A stretch of 64,000 nt of DNA from Gimesia chilikensis. Lineage in GTDB: Bacteria; Planctomycetota; Planctomycetia; Planctomycetales; Planctomycetaceae. Positions 35,890 through 46,016 of this stretch are shown in pieces. The position numbers were made by a program, and so were the translations under genes. The notes beneath the pieces are model-generated. The model saw only the letters and a program-made list of their open reading frames with translations, was not told the DNA's origin and searched no databases. Every line of letters begins with the position of its first letter. Position 1 is the first letter of the stretch. Location of the stretch: contig NZ_VTSR01000007.1 of NCBI RefSeq assembly GCF_008329715.1, forward strand, positions 62,001-126,000. Direction: 5' to 3'.

Positions 35890-38800
35890 TTGCCCGGTTT
35901 TTTGAGCAAGGCTAACAGTCGGTCGAGATCCAATGGTTTGACGAGGTATTCGTCGAATCCCGCTTCTTTTGCACGTTGGATGTCTTCTGGCTGACCATAG
36001 CCCGTCAAGGCGATTAGAAACAGGTCGTCACCGCGTTCAGAGCGTAGTGTGCGGGCGACTTCATTTCCGTTGAGTTCGGGGAGTCCCAGGTCAATCACAG
36101 CAGCATCGGGATCGGTGTTTCGAATGAGCTGGAGACCTGTTTTACCGTTCTCCGCGGTGCTCACGTCGAAACCCTCCATACCCAGTAAGGCATTCAGCAT
36201 CTCGCGGTTGTCCTGCTGGTCTTCAATGACCACAACGCTGCGGATCTGCTGCCTGGACTGTTCACGATGAGAGTGACTGGTTGATTTCCCGTTTCCCTCT
36301 GAGGGTTTCGGTTTGCCGTTGCCTCCGTTGGATGATTCATCAATCTGACTGAGATCCTGTTGCTCCAGCAATGGCAGGCGAATCGAGAAGACACTACCCC
36401 GATTGATGCCTTTGCTTTTGACCTGAATGTCGCCATCGTGCCCATCGATGATGAATTTGACCAGGGAGAGACCAACGCCCATGCCGCCGTCCTGGTCATC
36501 GTGCGTGCGATGTGACTGGACGAACGGTTCGAAGATGGTTTCCATCATCTCGTTCGAGATCCCTTTACCGTTATCTTTTAATTCCAGAACGGCACCATCC
36601 GACTCCCTGCGGACATTCATCCGGATGACATCGCCCCGAAATGAGTATTTTACTGCATTGTCGAGTAAATTCACGACGACCTGCCTTAAGCGGTCTTCAT
36701 CCCCATAGAGGTTCAGCGGATCGTCTGTGATATTCAGTTCCAGCTCCTGGTCCTGCTGCTTGATGGAAGGCAGCATCGAATCAATGGCTTCCTGCAGGGG
36801 ATCATGCAGATCGAATTTCTTCTTACGGAGTTCCAGTTTGTCCTGGGTCATGCGCGAAATATTCAGCAGGTCGTCCAGCAGGCGTGCCATGTGAGCGGCC
36901 TGCCTCTGGATAACGGAAACCGCTTTCTGCGATTCTTCGGTTTCGCTGATGCGGTTGTTCAATAATCGAGACGCACTGAAGACGGCACTGATGGGGTTGC
37001 GCAGTTCATGAGACAGCATGGCCAGGAACTGCTCGCGATTCTTGACTGCGGCGGCCAGTGAATCCTGTGTCCGTTTCAGAGTGTTAATATCGATGAGAGT
37101 CAGTACCACGCCCTTCAGATCCCGCTTGGAACGGTACGGCAGGACGCGGAGATACATCCAGCGTCCCTCATCATCCTGGACTTCTTCTTCGAGCGGTTCT
37201 CCTGTCTGCAATACATTTCGAATCTCTTTGATTAAACCGGGGCGGTCAATGTGATGGGCGAAACTGTCAATGCAGCGTCCCATGTCGTGCGACATCAATT
37301 TGAAAATAGGCCCAATCTGGGGGGTAAATTTCCGAATGCAGAGGTTTTCATCAAGGAAGACGGTCGCGACATCGGTACTCTCCATCAGGCTGTCCAGGTC
37401 GGAGGTCATGTCCGTCAGGTCATTGATCTTGTTCTGATACTCGGCATTGACGGTATAGAGTTCTTCGTTGACCGAATGGAGCTCTTCGTTCGTGCTCTGT
37501 AACTCTTCGTTAGAGGCGATCAGTTCTTCGTTGGCTGCCTGCAGTTCTTCATTGGATGTTTCCAGTTCTTCGACAGTGGCCTGCAGACTTTCCTTGGTGT
37601 GCTGCAATTCGGTTTCCAGAGTCTTGATGCGTTCCCGGGCGATGCGCTCGGAACTGAAATCTTTCATATGAGTGCCTGTTTTGCGGTCGGGATCCGCATT
37701 CTCTTCACTCATCGGTTCAAACATGATCAACAGCTGCTGCTGCGTAGCGTGTTTGTTTTCGACAGGCTCGATGGAGACGCGATACAGACCCTCTGCACTC
37801 CCGGATTCGACGCGCATGCCGCTATAGCAGACGGGAACCTGGTCTTTGCTGATACTCTGCATGGCTGCCAGCAGCGCTGTGCGGAGATCGTCTGTAAACA
37901 GATCGAGTGCGTCTTTACTCGGACGGCCTTTGCGGATCTTCATGAATTTTTCCGCGTCGCCGAACACGTGCAGCAGTTCGCGTGATTCGTCGATCAGGAC
38001 GGCAGCGGGCATATGATGTGCCAGAACCCAGTCGTAAGCGCCCAGCAGGCTGATGTCCATCAGCTCGCGTTTCTTGGTGGCGGGCTGCCTGGTTTCTTCA
38101 ACTTTGGTTGAAGTCAGACTGGTGTGGGTCAACGGGCCCCGGATATCCGCGGGCAGGCGGATATCGCGGCGTTTGTGATACAGCTTCCAGTGTCCGTCGA
38201 TCACTTCGAATTCATCGGCCAGTTCCCCGGGGGACTCACTGGGACCCAGCATGAGAATGCCGTTGGCTTTGAGGCCAAAGTGGAACAGGGACAAGGCCCG
38301 CTTCTGAGCCCGGTTCTGGAAATAAATCAGCAGGTTGCGGCAGGAGATGAGATCCAGCTTGGTAAAGGGAGCGTCTTTCAATACGTTATGGGGTGCGAAG
38401 ACGATCATTTTACGCAGGTCCGGATCAACGGAGTAACCTTTCTGCGTTTTATGGAAGTAGCGTTTCAGACGTTTGTCGGATACTTCCTTAAAGGCGTCAT
38501 CTTCATAGTTGCCGGCACTGGCGAATTCGAGTGAGGCTTTATGTGCATCGGTGGCGAAGATCTTGATGTTGATAGGGCGATTACGTTCTTCGAGCTGTTC
38601 ATGGAATAGAATCGCGATGGAATAAGCTTCTTCCCCGGTTGCGCAGGCTGCAATCCAGATGCGGATTTCTTCTTCAGGCGGGATGCTGTCGAGCAGATTC
38701 GGGATAATCTTCTTTTCCAGAACCGCGAACGCTTCCGGATCGCGGAAGAAACGGGTGACGCCGATCAGCAGATCCATGTAAAGCGAGTTCAATTCCTGGG

Positions 38801-39629
38801 AATTCTCCCGCAACTGCTCTGCGTAGTCATTAATCGAATCGACCTGCTGCATCAGCAGCCGACGCTGGATTCTGCGGCCGACAGTACTGGACTTGTAGTG
38901 GGAAAAATCGATGCCGTATTCCTGGTTCAGGAGTCCGAAGATCAATTCGACTCCCTCATCCAGCGGTTTTTCCTCTACCTGATTCGATGTCAGGGAGTTG
39001 TTGTGAAAGGTGACATGCTTTTCAATGGCACCGGCTATTTCTCGCGGTTTCAGGACCAGATCCACCAGTCCCGTCTCTCGTGCCGACTGAGGCATTCCAT
39101 CAAATTTAGCGGTTTCATTACTCTCACAGATCACGAGGCCCCCTGCATCGTGAACGTCACGAATGCCACGTGAACCATCGCTGCCACTGCCCGAGAGCAC
39201 AACCGCGATCGACCGGGGGCCTGCCTCCTGGGCCAGTGAGCGGAAAAAATAATCGATGGGCAGCGTCAGGGTTTCTTTGGGATCTTTATCCCGCAGACGA
39301 AAACGTCCATCCGAGAGGATCGCTTCTTTTTTGGGAGGGATCAGAAAGATCCGATTGGGAGAGATCGGCAGTCCTTCTTCCGACTGTTGGATGGGGATAT
39401 CAGTCCGTCGTGCCAGGAGCTCATCCATTACACTTTTAAAGTCAGGTGACAGGTGCTGCACCACGACAAAAGCGATACCGCTATTCACGGGAACCTTGGC
39501 GAACAGCTCTTCCAGGGATTCCAGTCCGCCTGCCGACGCACCGACGCCGACGATCGGAAAACTGCTCGGTTCGTCGTCCTCATCTGAATTACGATTGGTA
39601 TCACCCAGATTAGCATTTTCGCTGTTCAT
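35886..39629 (-). CDS. CheB-CheR-PAS-histidine kinase-receiver fusion protein
   Basis: 1247 residues from ATG at 39629 (AAAAGGA upstream). CheB methylesterase domain with catalytic triad S32 (GASAGG), H59 and D151. CheR methyltransferase domain with GRRIQRRL and the SAM-binding region [20 protein letters not shown]-like region and a long heptad coiled coil follow ([14 protein letters not shown] repeated). A second PAS, an H-box [20 protein letters not shown], a catalytic domain ([22 protein letters not shown]) and a C-terminal receiver ([19 protein letters not shown]) complete it. CheB lacks its usual N-terminal receiver. Cytoplasmic. Such fusions link methylation-type sensing to phosphorelay; no chemoreceptor lies nearby. 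Confidence 0.92.
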   Translation of the reverse strand: MNSENANLGDTNRNSDEDDEPSSFPIVGVGASAGGLESLEELFAKVPVNSGIAFVVVQHLSPDFKSVMDELLARRTDIPIQQSEEGLPISPNRIFLIPPKKEAILSDGRFRLRDKDPKETLTLPIDYFFRSLAQEAGPRSIAVVLSGSGSDGSRGIRDVHDAGGLVICESNETAKFDGMPQSARETGLVDLVLKPREIAGAIEKHVTFHNNSLTSNQVEEKPLDEGVELIFGLLNQEYGIDFSHYKSSTVGRRIQRRLLMQQVDSINDYAEQLRENSQELNSLYMDLLIGVTRFFRDPEAFAVLEKKIIPNLLDSIPPEEEIRIWIAACATGEEAYSIAILFHEQLEERNRPINIKIFATDAHKASLEFASAGNYEDDAFKEVSDKRLKRYFHKTQKGYSVDPDLRKMIVFAPHNVLKDAPFTKLDLISCRNLLIYFQNRAQKRALSLFHFGLKANGILMLGPSESPGELADEFEVIDGHWKLYHKRRDIRLPADIRGPLTHTSLTSTKVEETRQPATKKRELMDISLLGAYDWVLAHHMPAAVLIDESRELLHVFGDAEKFMKIRKGRPSKDALDLFTDDLRTALLAAMQSISKDQVPVCYSGMRVESGSAEGLYRVSIEPVENKHATQQQLLIMFEPMSEENADPDRKTGTHMKDFSSERIARERIKTLETELQHTKESLQATVEELETSNEELQAANEELIASNEELQSTNEELHSVNEELYTVNAEYQNKINDLTDMTSDLDSLMESTDVATVFLDENLCIRKFTPQIGPIFKLMSHDMGRCIDSFAHHIDRPGLIKEIRNVLQTGEPLEEEVQDDEGRWMYLRVLPYRSKRDLKGVVLTLIDINTLKRTQDSLAAAVKNREQFLAMLSHELRNPISAVFSASRLLNNRISETEESQKAVSVIQRQAAHMARLLDDLLNISRMTQDKLELRKKKFDLHDPLQEAIDSMLPSIKQQDQELELNITDDPLNLYGDEDRLRQVVVNLLDNAVKYSFRGDVIRMNVRRESDGAVLELKDNGKGISNEMMETIFEPFVQSHRTHDDQDGGMGVGLSLVKFIIDGHDGDIQVKSKGINRGSVFSIRLPLLEQQDLSQIDESSNGGNGKPKPSEGNGKSTSHSHREQSRQQIRSVVVIEDQQDNREMLNALLGMEGFDVSTAENGKTGLQLIRNTDPDAAVIDLGLPELNGNEVARTLRSERGDDLFLIALTGYGQPEDIQRAKEAGFDEYLVKPLDLDRLLALLKKPGN

Positions 39630-39906
39630 CGTTGAATGTCCTTTTCTCAGATTGCTCTGAATCAGCTCGCAATCAGTTTGATGCGCTTCAAATCTTCTCT
39701 GTATGCTTTTCGCAGAAGCGAACCGCATGCCATTCATAACCACAGAGTGTCGATCGTATGGTAAGTCTTATTCTTCAAAGGGGTTATGTGTTGTGGTGTC
39801 AGGGCAGAGACCGATTGAGGAGACAGATAAATGGCTGCCCATCGATCAGCAAGGCGGCTGAGAATACGGGCCTGAAGGGACTGTTCACTTGAATGTGCAG
39901 TCGTGA

Positions 39907-40443
39907 TTAAGACCGTGGATCTCGCAGGAACAGCCAGAGAAAAAACGAGAACAGACCAAGCAGCCCCAGGCCGAGATGCAGGGACGCGACACTGATCGAA
40001 CCTGCGAGCGCATTGCCGGTGGTGAGTGGCCAGAAGGGATGCATATCGGCGTGCATCAGGCTGTCAAGGAAGACATGAGAGACTCCGCCGATCAAGCCGG
40101 CGATGAGGGATTGTAGCAGCAGCCGTGTCTGTGAAGTCTGCGCGAGACGCTGTTTCCAGCGTGAGGTTGAGGGCATGAGCCGGGCCAGGAACAGTATAAG
40201 TCCCCACATCAGCAGACCGGCCACGAGTCCTGCGGCGCTGCCTCCCAGGTAGGTATGCAGACTGCGGTGGAGCGGCAGTTCATTGCGGCTCATATAGTAG
40301 AGCACTTCCACATCAATCAGCACGTTGGCCGCCATGAATGAGGTCAGCCAGAATGAACGGGGACCGCAGGCTTTGGTGAGCAGGCCGGGACTGAAATGAA
40401 ACGGGGTAAGCGGAATGAGAGATCCTCCAAGCTGATAGTTCAT
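39907..40443 (-). CDS. Integral membrane protein with TPFHF / H-x3-LHTYLGG motifs
   Basis: 178 residues with about four transmembrane helices. TPFHFSPGLLTKACGPRSFW, ANVLIDVEVLY, LHRSLHTYLGG and HVFLDSLMHADMHPFWPL match small membrane-bound putative metal-dependent hydrolases (YdjM/DUF4184-like): the histidines and acids lie at helix ends where they could hold a metal. Activity is unproven for the family. The first methionine begins with MNYQLGGSLIPL; a later start is possible. Confidence 0.7.
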   Translation of the reverse strand: MNYQLGGSLIPLTPFHFSPGLLTKACGPRSFWLTSFMAANVLIDVEVLYYMSRNELPLHRSLHTYLGGSAAGLVAGLLMWGLILFLARLMPSTSRWKQRLAQTSQTRLLLQSLIAGLIGGVSHVFLDSLMHADMHPFWPLTTGNALAGSISVASLHLGLGLLGLFSFFLWLFLRDPRS

Positions 40444-40589
40444 TTGCCGGAATCATAGTCTTCAGAGCGCGAATGTGTCTATCGCTGTTTGGAAGTGTCT
40501 GGGGGATGCTGGCTGGAAATAGTTCTTGAATGCCGGTTTGCACGGACTATGATGGCGGATGTATGACTGTTCCCAATGGAGGTAGCCCC

Positions 40590-40817
40590 ATGTGCGTTGC
40601 TGCATTTATGCCTGGATTTTTTGAGCTGTTGATTGTCTGTTCGATGGCAGTGCTGGGAGTTGTTCCCTTCTGGATGATCTGCAGCAAAGCCGGCTTTCCG
40701 GGCTGGATCAGCCTGTTGATTCTGGTTCCGATGTTGAATGTCGTCCTGTTATTCTATATCGCCTTCGCAGAGTGGCCTGCGTTGAAGACGCAGACGGATC
40801 GAGGGTCTGCGGAATGA
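40590..40817 (+). CDS. Small two-helix membrane protein
   Basis: 75 residues from ATG 40590, selected because GGAGG lies 7 bases upstream. Helix one FFELLIVCSMAVLGVVPFWM, a GFPGWISLLILVPMLNV turn and second helix, and a final YIAFAEWPALK. The GFPGW-L-P-N-(L/F)-AF-EWP arrangement recurs in small planctomycete membrane proteins. Function unknown. An earlier ATG at 40563 has no ribosome site. Confidence 0.65.
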   Translation: MCVAAFMPGFFELLIVCSMAVLGVVPFWMICSKAGFPGWISLLILVPMLNVVLLFYIAFAEWPALKTQTDRGSAE

Positions 40818-40840
40818 TGTCTTAGCCCCGGTGTCATTTC

Positions 40841-41314
40841 ATGGCTGTATTCGCAAACATCATCTTTCTGTTGATCTTATTCACGATCGGATTTGCAATC
40901 ATTGCGCTGATTTTGATGGGGGCGTTATCTCTGTTGCATGTCCGCCATAAATGGCGGTGGCTGCTGGGGGCGTTTGTAATTTACTGCAGTGCCCTGGGGA
41001 TCTGGCAATACGGGTTATCACGTCCAGCCGCCGTCTTTGAACGGCAATTTGGCTTTGCCCCACCAGCTGATGTCCGCGAGTTGCAGTCTTCAACATGGAT
41101 CCTGGGTGATGCGGGACATATCCGGCTGTCGTTTAATGGGAGCCGTGAGACGGTGCAGCGGATTCTCAAACGTGGTCTCCAGCGGCAGGAAGATATGGGA
41201 TTTCTGGAACGTTATAATCGCGAGTTTTCAGAATACTTCGTGCACGAACGGGAAGAGCTGATTTATAACAAGGATACCGGGCATGTGGAATTCACCTGGC
41301 AGGGCATTGATTAA
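40841..41314 (+). CDS. Hypothetical membrane protein
   Basis: 157 residues. Two N-terminal transmembrane helices (NIIFLLILFTIGFAIIALIL and WLLGAFVIYCSALGIWQYGL) are followed by an outward domain that opens AAVFERQFGFAPPADVRELQ, a pattern seen in small exported domains with an SGxFFG-like core, and ends near DTGHVEFTWQGID. 23 bases after the preceding gene, so likely co-transcribed. Function unknown. Confidence 0.6.
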   Translation: MAVFANIIFLLILFTIGFAIIALILMGALSLLHVRHKWRWLLGAFVIYCSALGIWQYGLSRPAAVFERQFGFAPPADVRELQSSTWILGDAGHIRLSFNGSRETVQRILKRGLQRQEDMGFLERYNREFSEYFVHEREELIYNKDTGHVEFTWQGID

Positions 41315-41328
41315 ATAGTAAGTTTCAA

Positions 41329-42060
41329 TCAACGTTGTTTTTTCCTGCCGAACCAGCGACCGATGAGGGCGTAGCGATACCAGCGGAAGTATTTGGGAAG
41401 CCAGCGGAAGAGCTGGAAGCGGGATTCGCCGGCGTCGCGGTCTTTCCAGGTAGTGGGAATCTCGCCGATCTGTTCGCCGCGGACAAAGGCCTTGGCGGTC
41501 AACTCCAGGGCGATTTCGAAGCCCTGCTCGCTTTCGATCTGCAGTTCATTGACCAGGGTGGCGTCATACAGGCGGAAATTATTGGTCGCGTCGTGGGTGG
41601 GGAAGCCGACCAGGTAATAGAGTGAGAGTCCCGCCAGGCGGCTGAGCGTGCGTTTGAGCAGCGGACCGCCGAGTTGTCTGCCCCCTTTCATATAACGTGA
41701 GGCGCAGACGATGCGACAGCCCGACTGATACAGCTCGAGCATGGGGGCGACATCGTTCAGGTCGTCGGAGAGGTCGGCCATGATGACCAGGGCCGGTCCG
41801 TTGTCTGCTGCCTGGAAGCCGGCCCGGATCGCATTCGCGGGTCCCCTGCCCAGTTCGTTTTTGACGAGTGAGAGATAGGGACGCGTGGTCGCCAGATCGC
41901 GGGCCACGGGAACCGTGGTATCTTCGTCAAAGTCGTAGACAACCAGCACGCGGAAAGGTTGCTGCAGCCGCTGGTCGATGGCATCGATCAGGCGGGGGAA
42001 GTTTTCGTCCTCGTTGTAGACAGGGACGATGACCGAGAGAGGAGTGGCTGCCTGCTCCAT
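41329..42060 (-). CDS. Family 2 glycosyltransferase (polyprenol-phosphate sugar transferase-like)
   Basis: 243 residues. PLSVIVPVYNEDENFPRLID is the GT2 entry strand. VVYDFDEDTTVPVARDL replaces the common VDDGSxD, and ADLSDD is the probable DxD-type metal site. Positively charged ARG-x-ARG-type tail FRWYRYALIGRWFGRKKQR and no C-terminal membrane helices suggest a peripheral enzyme similar to dolichol-phosphate mannose synthases. It would charge a lipid carrier that the GT39 enzyme encoded upstream could use. Its ATG overlaps the upstream stop by one base (TGATG). Last gene of a four-gene operon. Confidence 0.85.
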   Translation of the reverse strand: MEQAATPLSVIVPVYNEDENFPRLIDAIDQRLQQPFRVLVVYDFDEDTTVPVARDLATTRPYLSLVKNELGRGPANAIRAGFQAADNGPALVIMADLSDDLNDVAPMLELYQSGCRIVCASRYMKGGRQLGGPLLKRTLSRLAGLSLYYLVGFPTHDATNNFRLYDATLVNELQIESEQGFEIALELTAKAFVRGEQIGEIPTTWKDRDAGESRFQLFRWLPKYFRWYRYALIGRWFGRKKQR

Positions 42061-43082
42061 CAGATGGTTCCGCGTGCAATCTGTTCTTTGATCCAGGGGA
42101 TGACCTCGTCCAGCATCTGATCCAGCGTGGTGTCGGCGGTGAAGCCGAGCATGTCTTTTGCTTTCTCAACTGCGGGAGAGCGATACTGCACATCGTGTGG
42201 GAATGGTTGTTCGCTTTGATAGCGGAAAGGCTTATCGGGCCCATGAATTTTCTGCCAGATCGTCTCGGCCAGTTCGAGGACCGTCGTCGCCTGGGGGGTG
42301 GAGAGGTTGAAGTCCTCATTGAGGGCCTGGGGATGTTCGACACAGAGCCGGATACCCCGGGCGAGGTCTCCGCCGTAGGTGTAGTGACGGACTTGAGAGC
42401 CGTCGCCCAGAATCTGTAGCGGATCCTGCCCTTTCATGATTTTCTGAACGAGATCGGGGACGACATGGCTTAAGGCGAGTTCGATATCGCCCGATTTGAC
42501 ATCTTCATCGGTGACTGCCCGGCGTTCACCGATGCCGACGCAGTTAAAGGGGCGGGCAATCGTGTAAGGCAGACCGTATTGCTGATGTGCTCCCTGGGCA
42601 TAGTACTCCACGGCGAGTTTCTGAAAGCCGTAGGTCGATTCGGGAGGCGGGCAGGTGCGCTGGTCCCCTTCTTTGCTGGGAAACTGCTGCGCACATTCGA
42701 AGACCATCGACGAGGAAATGACGGTAATTTTCTGCAGTTGTCCTTCGCGATGGGCGGCGAGAGCCGCGTCGAAGGCGGCCGCTGTGATACGTTCGTTTTC
42801 TGCGAGCAGGTCGTAGGCGAATTTATGGAAGTAGGAAATACCGCCGATCATCGCGGCGCCGGCGATGAAGTGATCGCAGTCCTTGAGCAGCCGACTGAGC
42901 AGGTCGATGTCTTTGGCATCGGCCTGCAGGAATTCGTAACGGGGATGTCCCTGGTGAGCGGGACTCAATTCGCCGTACTTGGAGAAATTGTCCAGTCCGA
43001 CGACATCGTAGCCGGCCTCCAGCAGTTCTCCGACGACATAGCTGCCTATAAACCCGGCGGCGCCGGTAATCAGAACTTTCAT
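42060..43082 (-). CDS. NAD-dependent epimerase/dehydratase (nucleotide-sugar SDR)
   Basis: 340 residues of the extended SDR class. NAD-binding GAAGFIG at 7-13, catalytic Y-x3-K in TYGFQK, and the substrate region FNCVGIGERRAV with RPFN. Closest by pattern to UDP-glucose 4-epimerase and UDP-glucuronate decarboxylase-like enzymes; which sugar is converted cannot be told. It overlaps the dehydrogenase stop as ATGA, so the product of that enzyme may be its substrate. Confidence 0.85.
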   Translation of the reverse strand: MKVLITGAAGFIGSYVVGELLEAGYDVVGLDNFSKYGELSPAHQGHPRYEFLQADAKDIDLLSRLLKDCDHFIAGAAMIGGISYFHKFAYDLLAENERITAAAFDAALAAHREGQLQKITVISSSMVFECAQQFPSKEGDQRTCPPPESTYGFQKLAVEYYAQGAHQQYGLPYTIARPFNCVGIGERRAVTDEDVKSGDIELALSHVVPDLVQKIMKGQDPLQILGDGSQVRHYTYGGDLARGIRLCVEHPQALNEDFNLSTPQATTVLELAETIWQKIHGPDKPFRYQSEQPFPHDVQYRSPAVEKAKDMLGFTADTTLDQMLDEVIPWIKEQIARGTI

Positions 43083-44302
43083 GGCTCCTGCCTTGTTGTG
43101 AATCCAAATACGTCAATCAGGGGTTTGGTGGTCTGTAAACTGCGATACTCGTCGTGACAGGCCCCGAGGATCAGAATGTCTGACTCTTGTTGGATGGTTT
43201 CGAGCGAAACGAAATCGGAACTGTCGATGAAGGGATCGGTACAAAGCACCCGCCGGCATTCCAGTGTCAGCACTTTTCTGAGTTTGTAAGATAAAGAACT
43301 CCGCGGGTCATCGCAATTCCCCTTGAAGCCCATTCCCAGAATCCCGACCGTCAAGCCGGTCAGATCGTGATTTTTCTTGAGTCGTTCCACAATGAACCCG
43401 GGGAGTCCCTCGTTAACCGCCATCGCGGTCTGACCGAGGGTGAGCAGGTTGTGATTGAAGGAAGCCAACTGCATGGTGTCCTTGAGCAGACAGGGACCGC
43501 CGGCGAACCCGGCCCGGGCAAAGCCGTTCATGCGGGGGTATTTGTAGGTGATCGCATGATAGATGCGGTCGAAGTCGGCCTCGTAACGCTGGGCCAGCAT
43601 GTAGAACTGATTTGAGATCGCGAAGTTAATGTAGCGATAGGAATTGGTAAACAGCTTACCCAGTTCGGCTTCGACGGGGGAAAGTTCGATGACTTCCTGA
43701 CCGAAATCGGAGAAGAAACTGGCCGCCCGCTGTGCTGCCTGTGGGGAACAGCCGCTGACTAACTGGGGGAGTTGTGTCAGTTCCAGCAGTGCCCGGCCCT
43801 GGGCAATCCGTTCGGGGCAATAAGAGACATCGATCTGCAGGTCACGTTCGGCGACGAGTCGCCCCAGACGCTGGGTGACTCCGGGGAAGACCGTACTGCG
43901 AATGATAAGTAACTGACCGGGGCGGCAGTGCTGGAAGACCTCTTCCAGCACCTGATCGAAGGCTCTGAGACTGGGGTCGAGATATTCATCGACCGGGGTA
44001 CCGATGGTGACGATGATCACATCCTGCTCGAAAAGTGCCGTGAAGCTCGTAGAACAATGCAGGCGGCCGGATTCGAGAACTCGGGGCAGAAGCTGGTCGG
44101 CGTTGATTTCCTGGAACGGCATCTGGCCGGAGCGGATTGTATCGAGCTGCGCCTCGTTGAGATCGATGAGCGTCACCGTATGTCCGCAGTCACACAAGGC
44201 CAGGCCGAAAGGGAGTCCCACATGACCGCCTCCCCCGATGATGGCCACGCGGAGAGGATGTTGCACCTGTGTCGTCTCTGTCTGTCCCTCTTGTGCGTTC
44301 AA
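43079..44302 (-). CDS. Nucleotide-sugar dehydrogenase (UDP-glucose/ManNAc type)
   Basis: 407 residues from TTG 44302 (AGGAG upstream, and it avoids an 83-base overlap with the GT39 gene; an ATC/ATG start at 44416 is less likely). Rossmann motif IIGGGGHVGLPFGLAL, the central region KLFTNSYRYINFAISNQFY, catalytic cysteine in GFAGGPCLLKDT and C-terminal GMGFKGNCDDPRSSLSYKLR. Oxidises a UDP-hexose to the uronic acid with two NAD+. Supplies acidic sugars to the operon's glycan. Confidence 0.88.
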   Translation of the reverse strand: MNAQEGQTETTQVQHPLRVAIIGGGGHVGLPFGLALCDCGHTVTLIDLNEAQLDTIRSGQMPFQEINADQLLPRVLESGRLHCSTSFTALFEQDVIIVTIGTPVDEYLDPSLRAFDQVLEEVFQHCRPGQLLIIRSTVFPGVTQRLGRLVAERDLQIDVSYCPERIAQGRALLELTQLPQLVSGCSPQAAQRAASFFSDFGQEVIELSPVEAELGKLFTNSYRYINFAISNQFYMLAQRYEADFDRIYHAITYKYPRMNGFARAGFAGGPCLLKDTMQLASFNHNLLTLGQTAMAVNEGLPGFIVERLKKNHDLTGLTVGILGMGFKGNCDDPRSSLSYKLRKVLTLECRRVLCTDPFIDSSDFVSLETIQQESDILILGACHDEYRSLQTTKPLIDVFGFTTRQEP

Positions 44303-44333
44303 CCGGTGACTCCTGTGCTGATGATGATGGTTG

Positions 44334-45980
44334 TCATTTCTGACTGGTCTGATCGAGGCTCTGTACCGGCCTGTCTTCCGGCACATAAACTTCGACAAAA
44401 CAGCTGAAGGGATCATCCGGATCTCCCCAGGTTCCCACGAGACGCCCTTTGAACTCTTGACTCAACCCCCTGTCCCGCATGTCATGGCTGACAATGAGGT
44501 AATCGTAGGGAAAAGGACGTGCATCAAAGGCAAATTCGCGGTTGTCCCCGAGGAGCGTCTGACGTCCCGCGGCTGCAAAGTTGAAGACATAGGCGCGATC
44601 GACCGTATAACGGGCGTCTGCAGGTAACTCCTGAATAATCCGACTGATAAATTGTGGTGCATTGTAATTCACATTCGACCAGTTCGCAATGTGAGCGCGC
44701 CAGGTGCGGATCCCCGATCCGGGAAGCATTGCCAGCACAAGACAGGCTGCACCGACCAGTACCGGAAGACGCCAGACGATGCTGCGGTTCCAGAGTGGCG
44801 TAGCGAGGCGGCTCAGCCCCCAGCCCAGGCAGAGGAACAGGAGCAAGCCGGGATACGACCAGTAGCCTTTGGTCGGGTGGTGTCCCTGGCAGGCAATGAG
44901 CAGGTAAATAGAGGACCAGGTGAGCAGCAGCAGGATACGCTGACCATGGTCCCGGGAACGCCAGACCAGGCCGGTGCCGATGACTAATCCTGCGGCCATG
45001 AGTGAAAGCTGAATCGTGCCCGCGTGTTCGCGGAGCAACTGAAACTGCGTGGCGAAGTAAGGCCAGGGAAACAGAAGACGGGAGATGAGTCCCGGACCGG
45101 AGCGGTCGAGGACGTTGGTGAAAAACTGATAGCGGAACGGTTCGGGGTAAGCCAGAATCAGAGGGAGCCATAAGGCGAAGACCGCAAGGGCGCAACCGGT
45201 GATCACGGTGCCCCGCAACAGGCGTTGTTGCCAGGTTCCGTTGACGAGCAGTGCCCAGCAGCCGAGCTGAATGCAGTAGACCAGCGCAAAGGGATGCGTG
45301 AGCATGCCCAGTCCCAGCAGGAGGCCGACGAAGCCCAGGTCGCGGTAGCGTCGTGCGCTGGCATGCCAGCGATACATTATCAGGATTGCCAGCAGTCCCC
45401 AGAGACAGCAGAGCATGTCGGGTCGGGAGATGACGGCCGGAAAATAGAGGAGCCGGGAGAGGCTGAAGAGACCCGCGGCGATCAGTCCAGCCAGTGGGTC
45501 TTTGAATACGCGCACGGTGAGCAGGTACATCAGAATCAGGGTTCCGACCCCAGCCGCGATGGAGACGAGCCGCGTGGTACTGTAAGTTGGAGGCAGGACG
45601 GCGTACAGCGGTGCGGAGACATAAAAGTAAAGCGGTGGAAGTGCGAAGAGCGCTTCGTCTGCCTGATAGAAGGCGCTGCCGGTTTGGCGTTGCGGGGCAT
45701 ACGGGACGCGGGGGATACCTGTCTCTAGAATCGTCCAGCCGGGAATGGCGAACCATTCTTCATCCTGCCCCCCTGCCTCACGGAGTACCAGGGGGACCCG
45801 CCAGATCAAAAAGAGGATGACAATCCCGGCGAGGGTCCAGCGACACCAGTGGCTGGTGCGAGAGGTGGTCTGATTCGATTCGGGTTCGGACAAGGTCGGC
45901 AGCAGGCTTTCGGTGACGGGACGCGCGGAAGTCGTTTCACAGTTGTTACCGACGATAAACGGTTTTCCAGTCGGGATCAA
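44334..45980 (-). CDS. GT39/ArnT-type integral membrane glycosyltransferase
   Basis: 548 residues with about eleven hydrophobic segments. The first outward loop has GGQDEEWFAIPGW, containing the acidic residues expected for GT39/GT83 catalysis, and SRPDML is the second family block. Transfers a sugar from a polyprenol-phosphate donor onto protein, lipid or glycan outside the membrane. The donor could be made by the GT2 enzyme encoded at the end of the same operon. Acceptor unknown. First gene of the operon. Confidence 0.85.
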   Translation of the reverse strand: MIPTGKPFIVGNNCETTSARPVTESLLPTLSEPESNQTTSRTSHWCRWTLAGIVILFLIWRVPLVLREAGGQDEEWFAIPGWTILETGIPRVPYAPQRQTGSAFYQADEALFALPPLYFYVSAPLYAVLPPTYSTTRLVSIAAGVGTLILMYLLTVRVFKDPLAGLIAAGLFSLSRLLYFPAVISRPDMLCCLWGLLAILIMYRWHASARRYRDLGFVGLLLGLGMLTHPFALVYCIQLGCWALLVNGTWQQRLLRGTVITGCALAVFALWLPLILAYPEPFRYQFFTNVLDRSGPGLISRLLFPWPYFATQFQLLREHAGTIQLSLMAAGLVIGTGLVWRSRDHGQRILLLLTWSSIYLLIACQGHHPTKGYWSYPGLLLFLCLGWGLSRLATPLWNRSIVWRLPVLVGAACLVLAMLPGSGIRTWRAHIANWSNVNYNAPQFISRIIQELPADARYTVDRAYVFNFAAAGRQTLLGDNREFAFDARPFPYDYLIVSHDMRDRGLSQEFKGRLVGTWGDPDDPFSCFVEVYVPEDRPVQSLDQTSQK

Positions 45981-46016
45981 GCAGATTCCGAAGCAACGAT
46001 GTGAATCGGCGATCGC

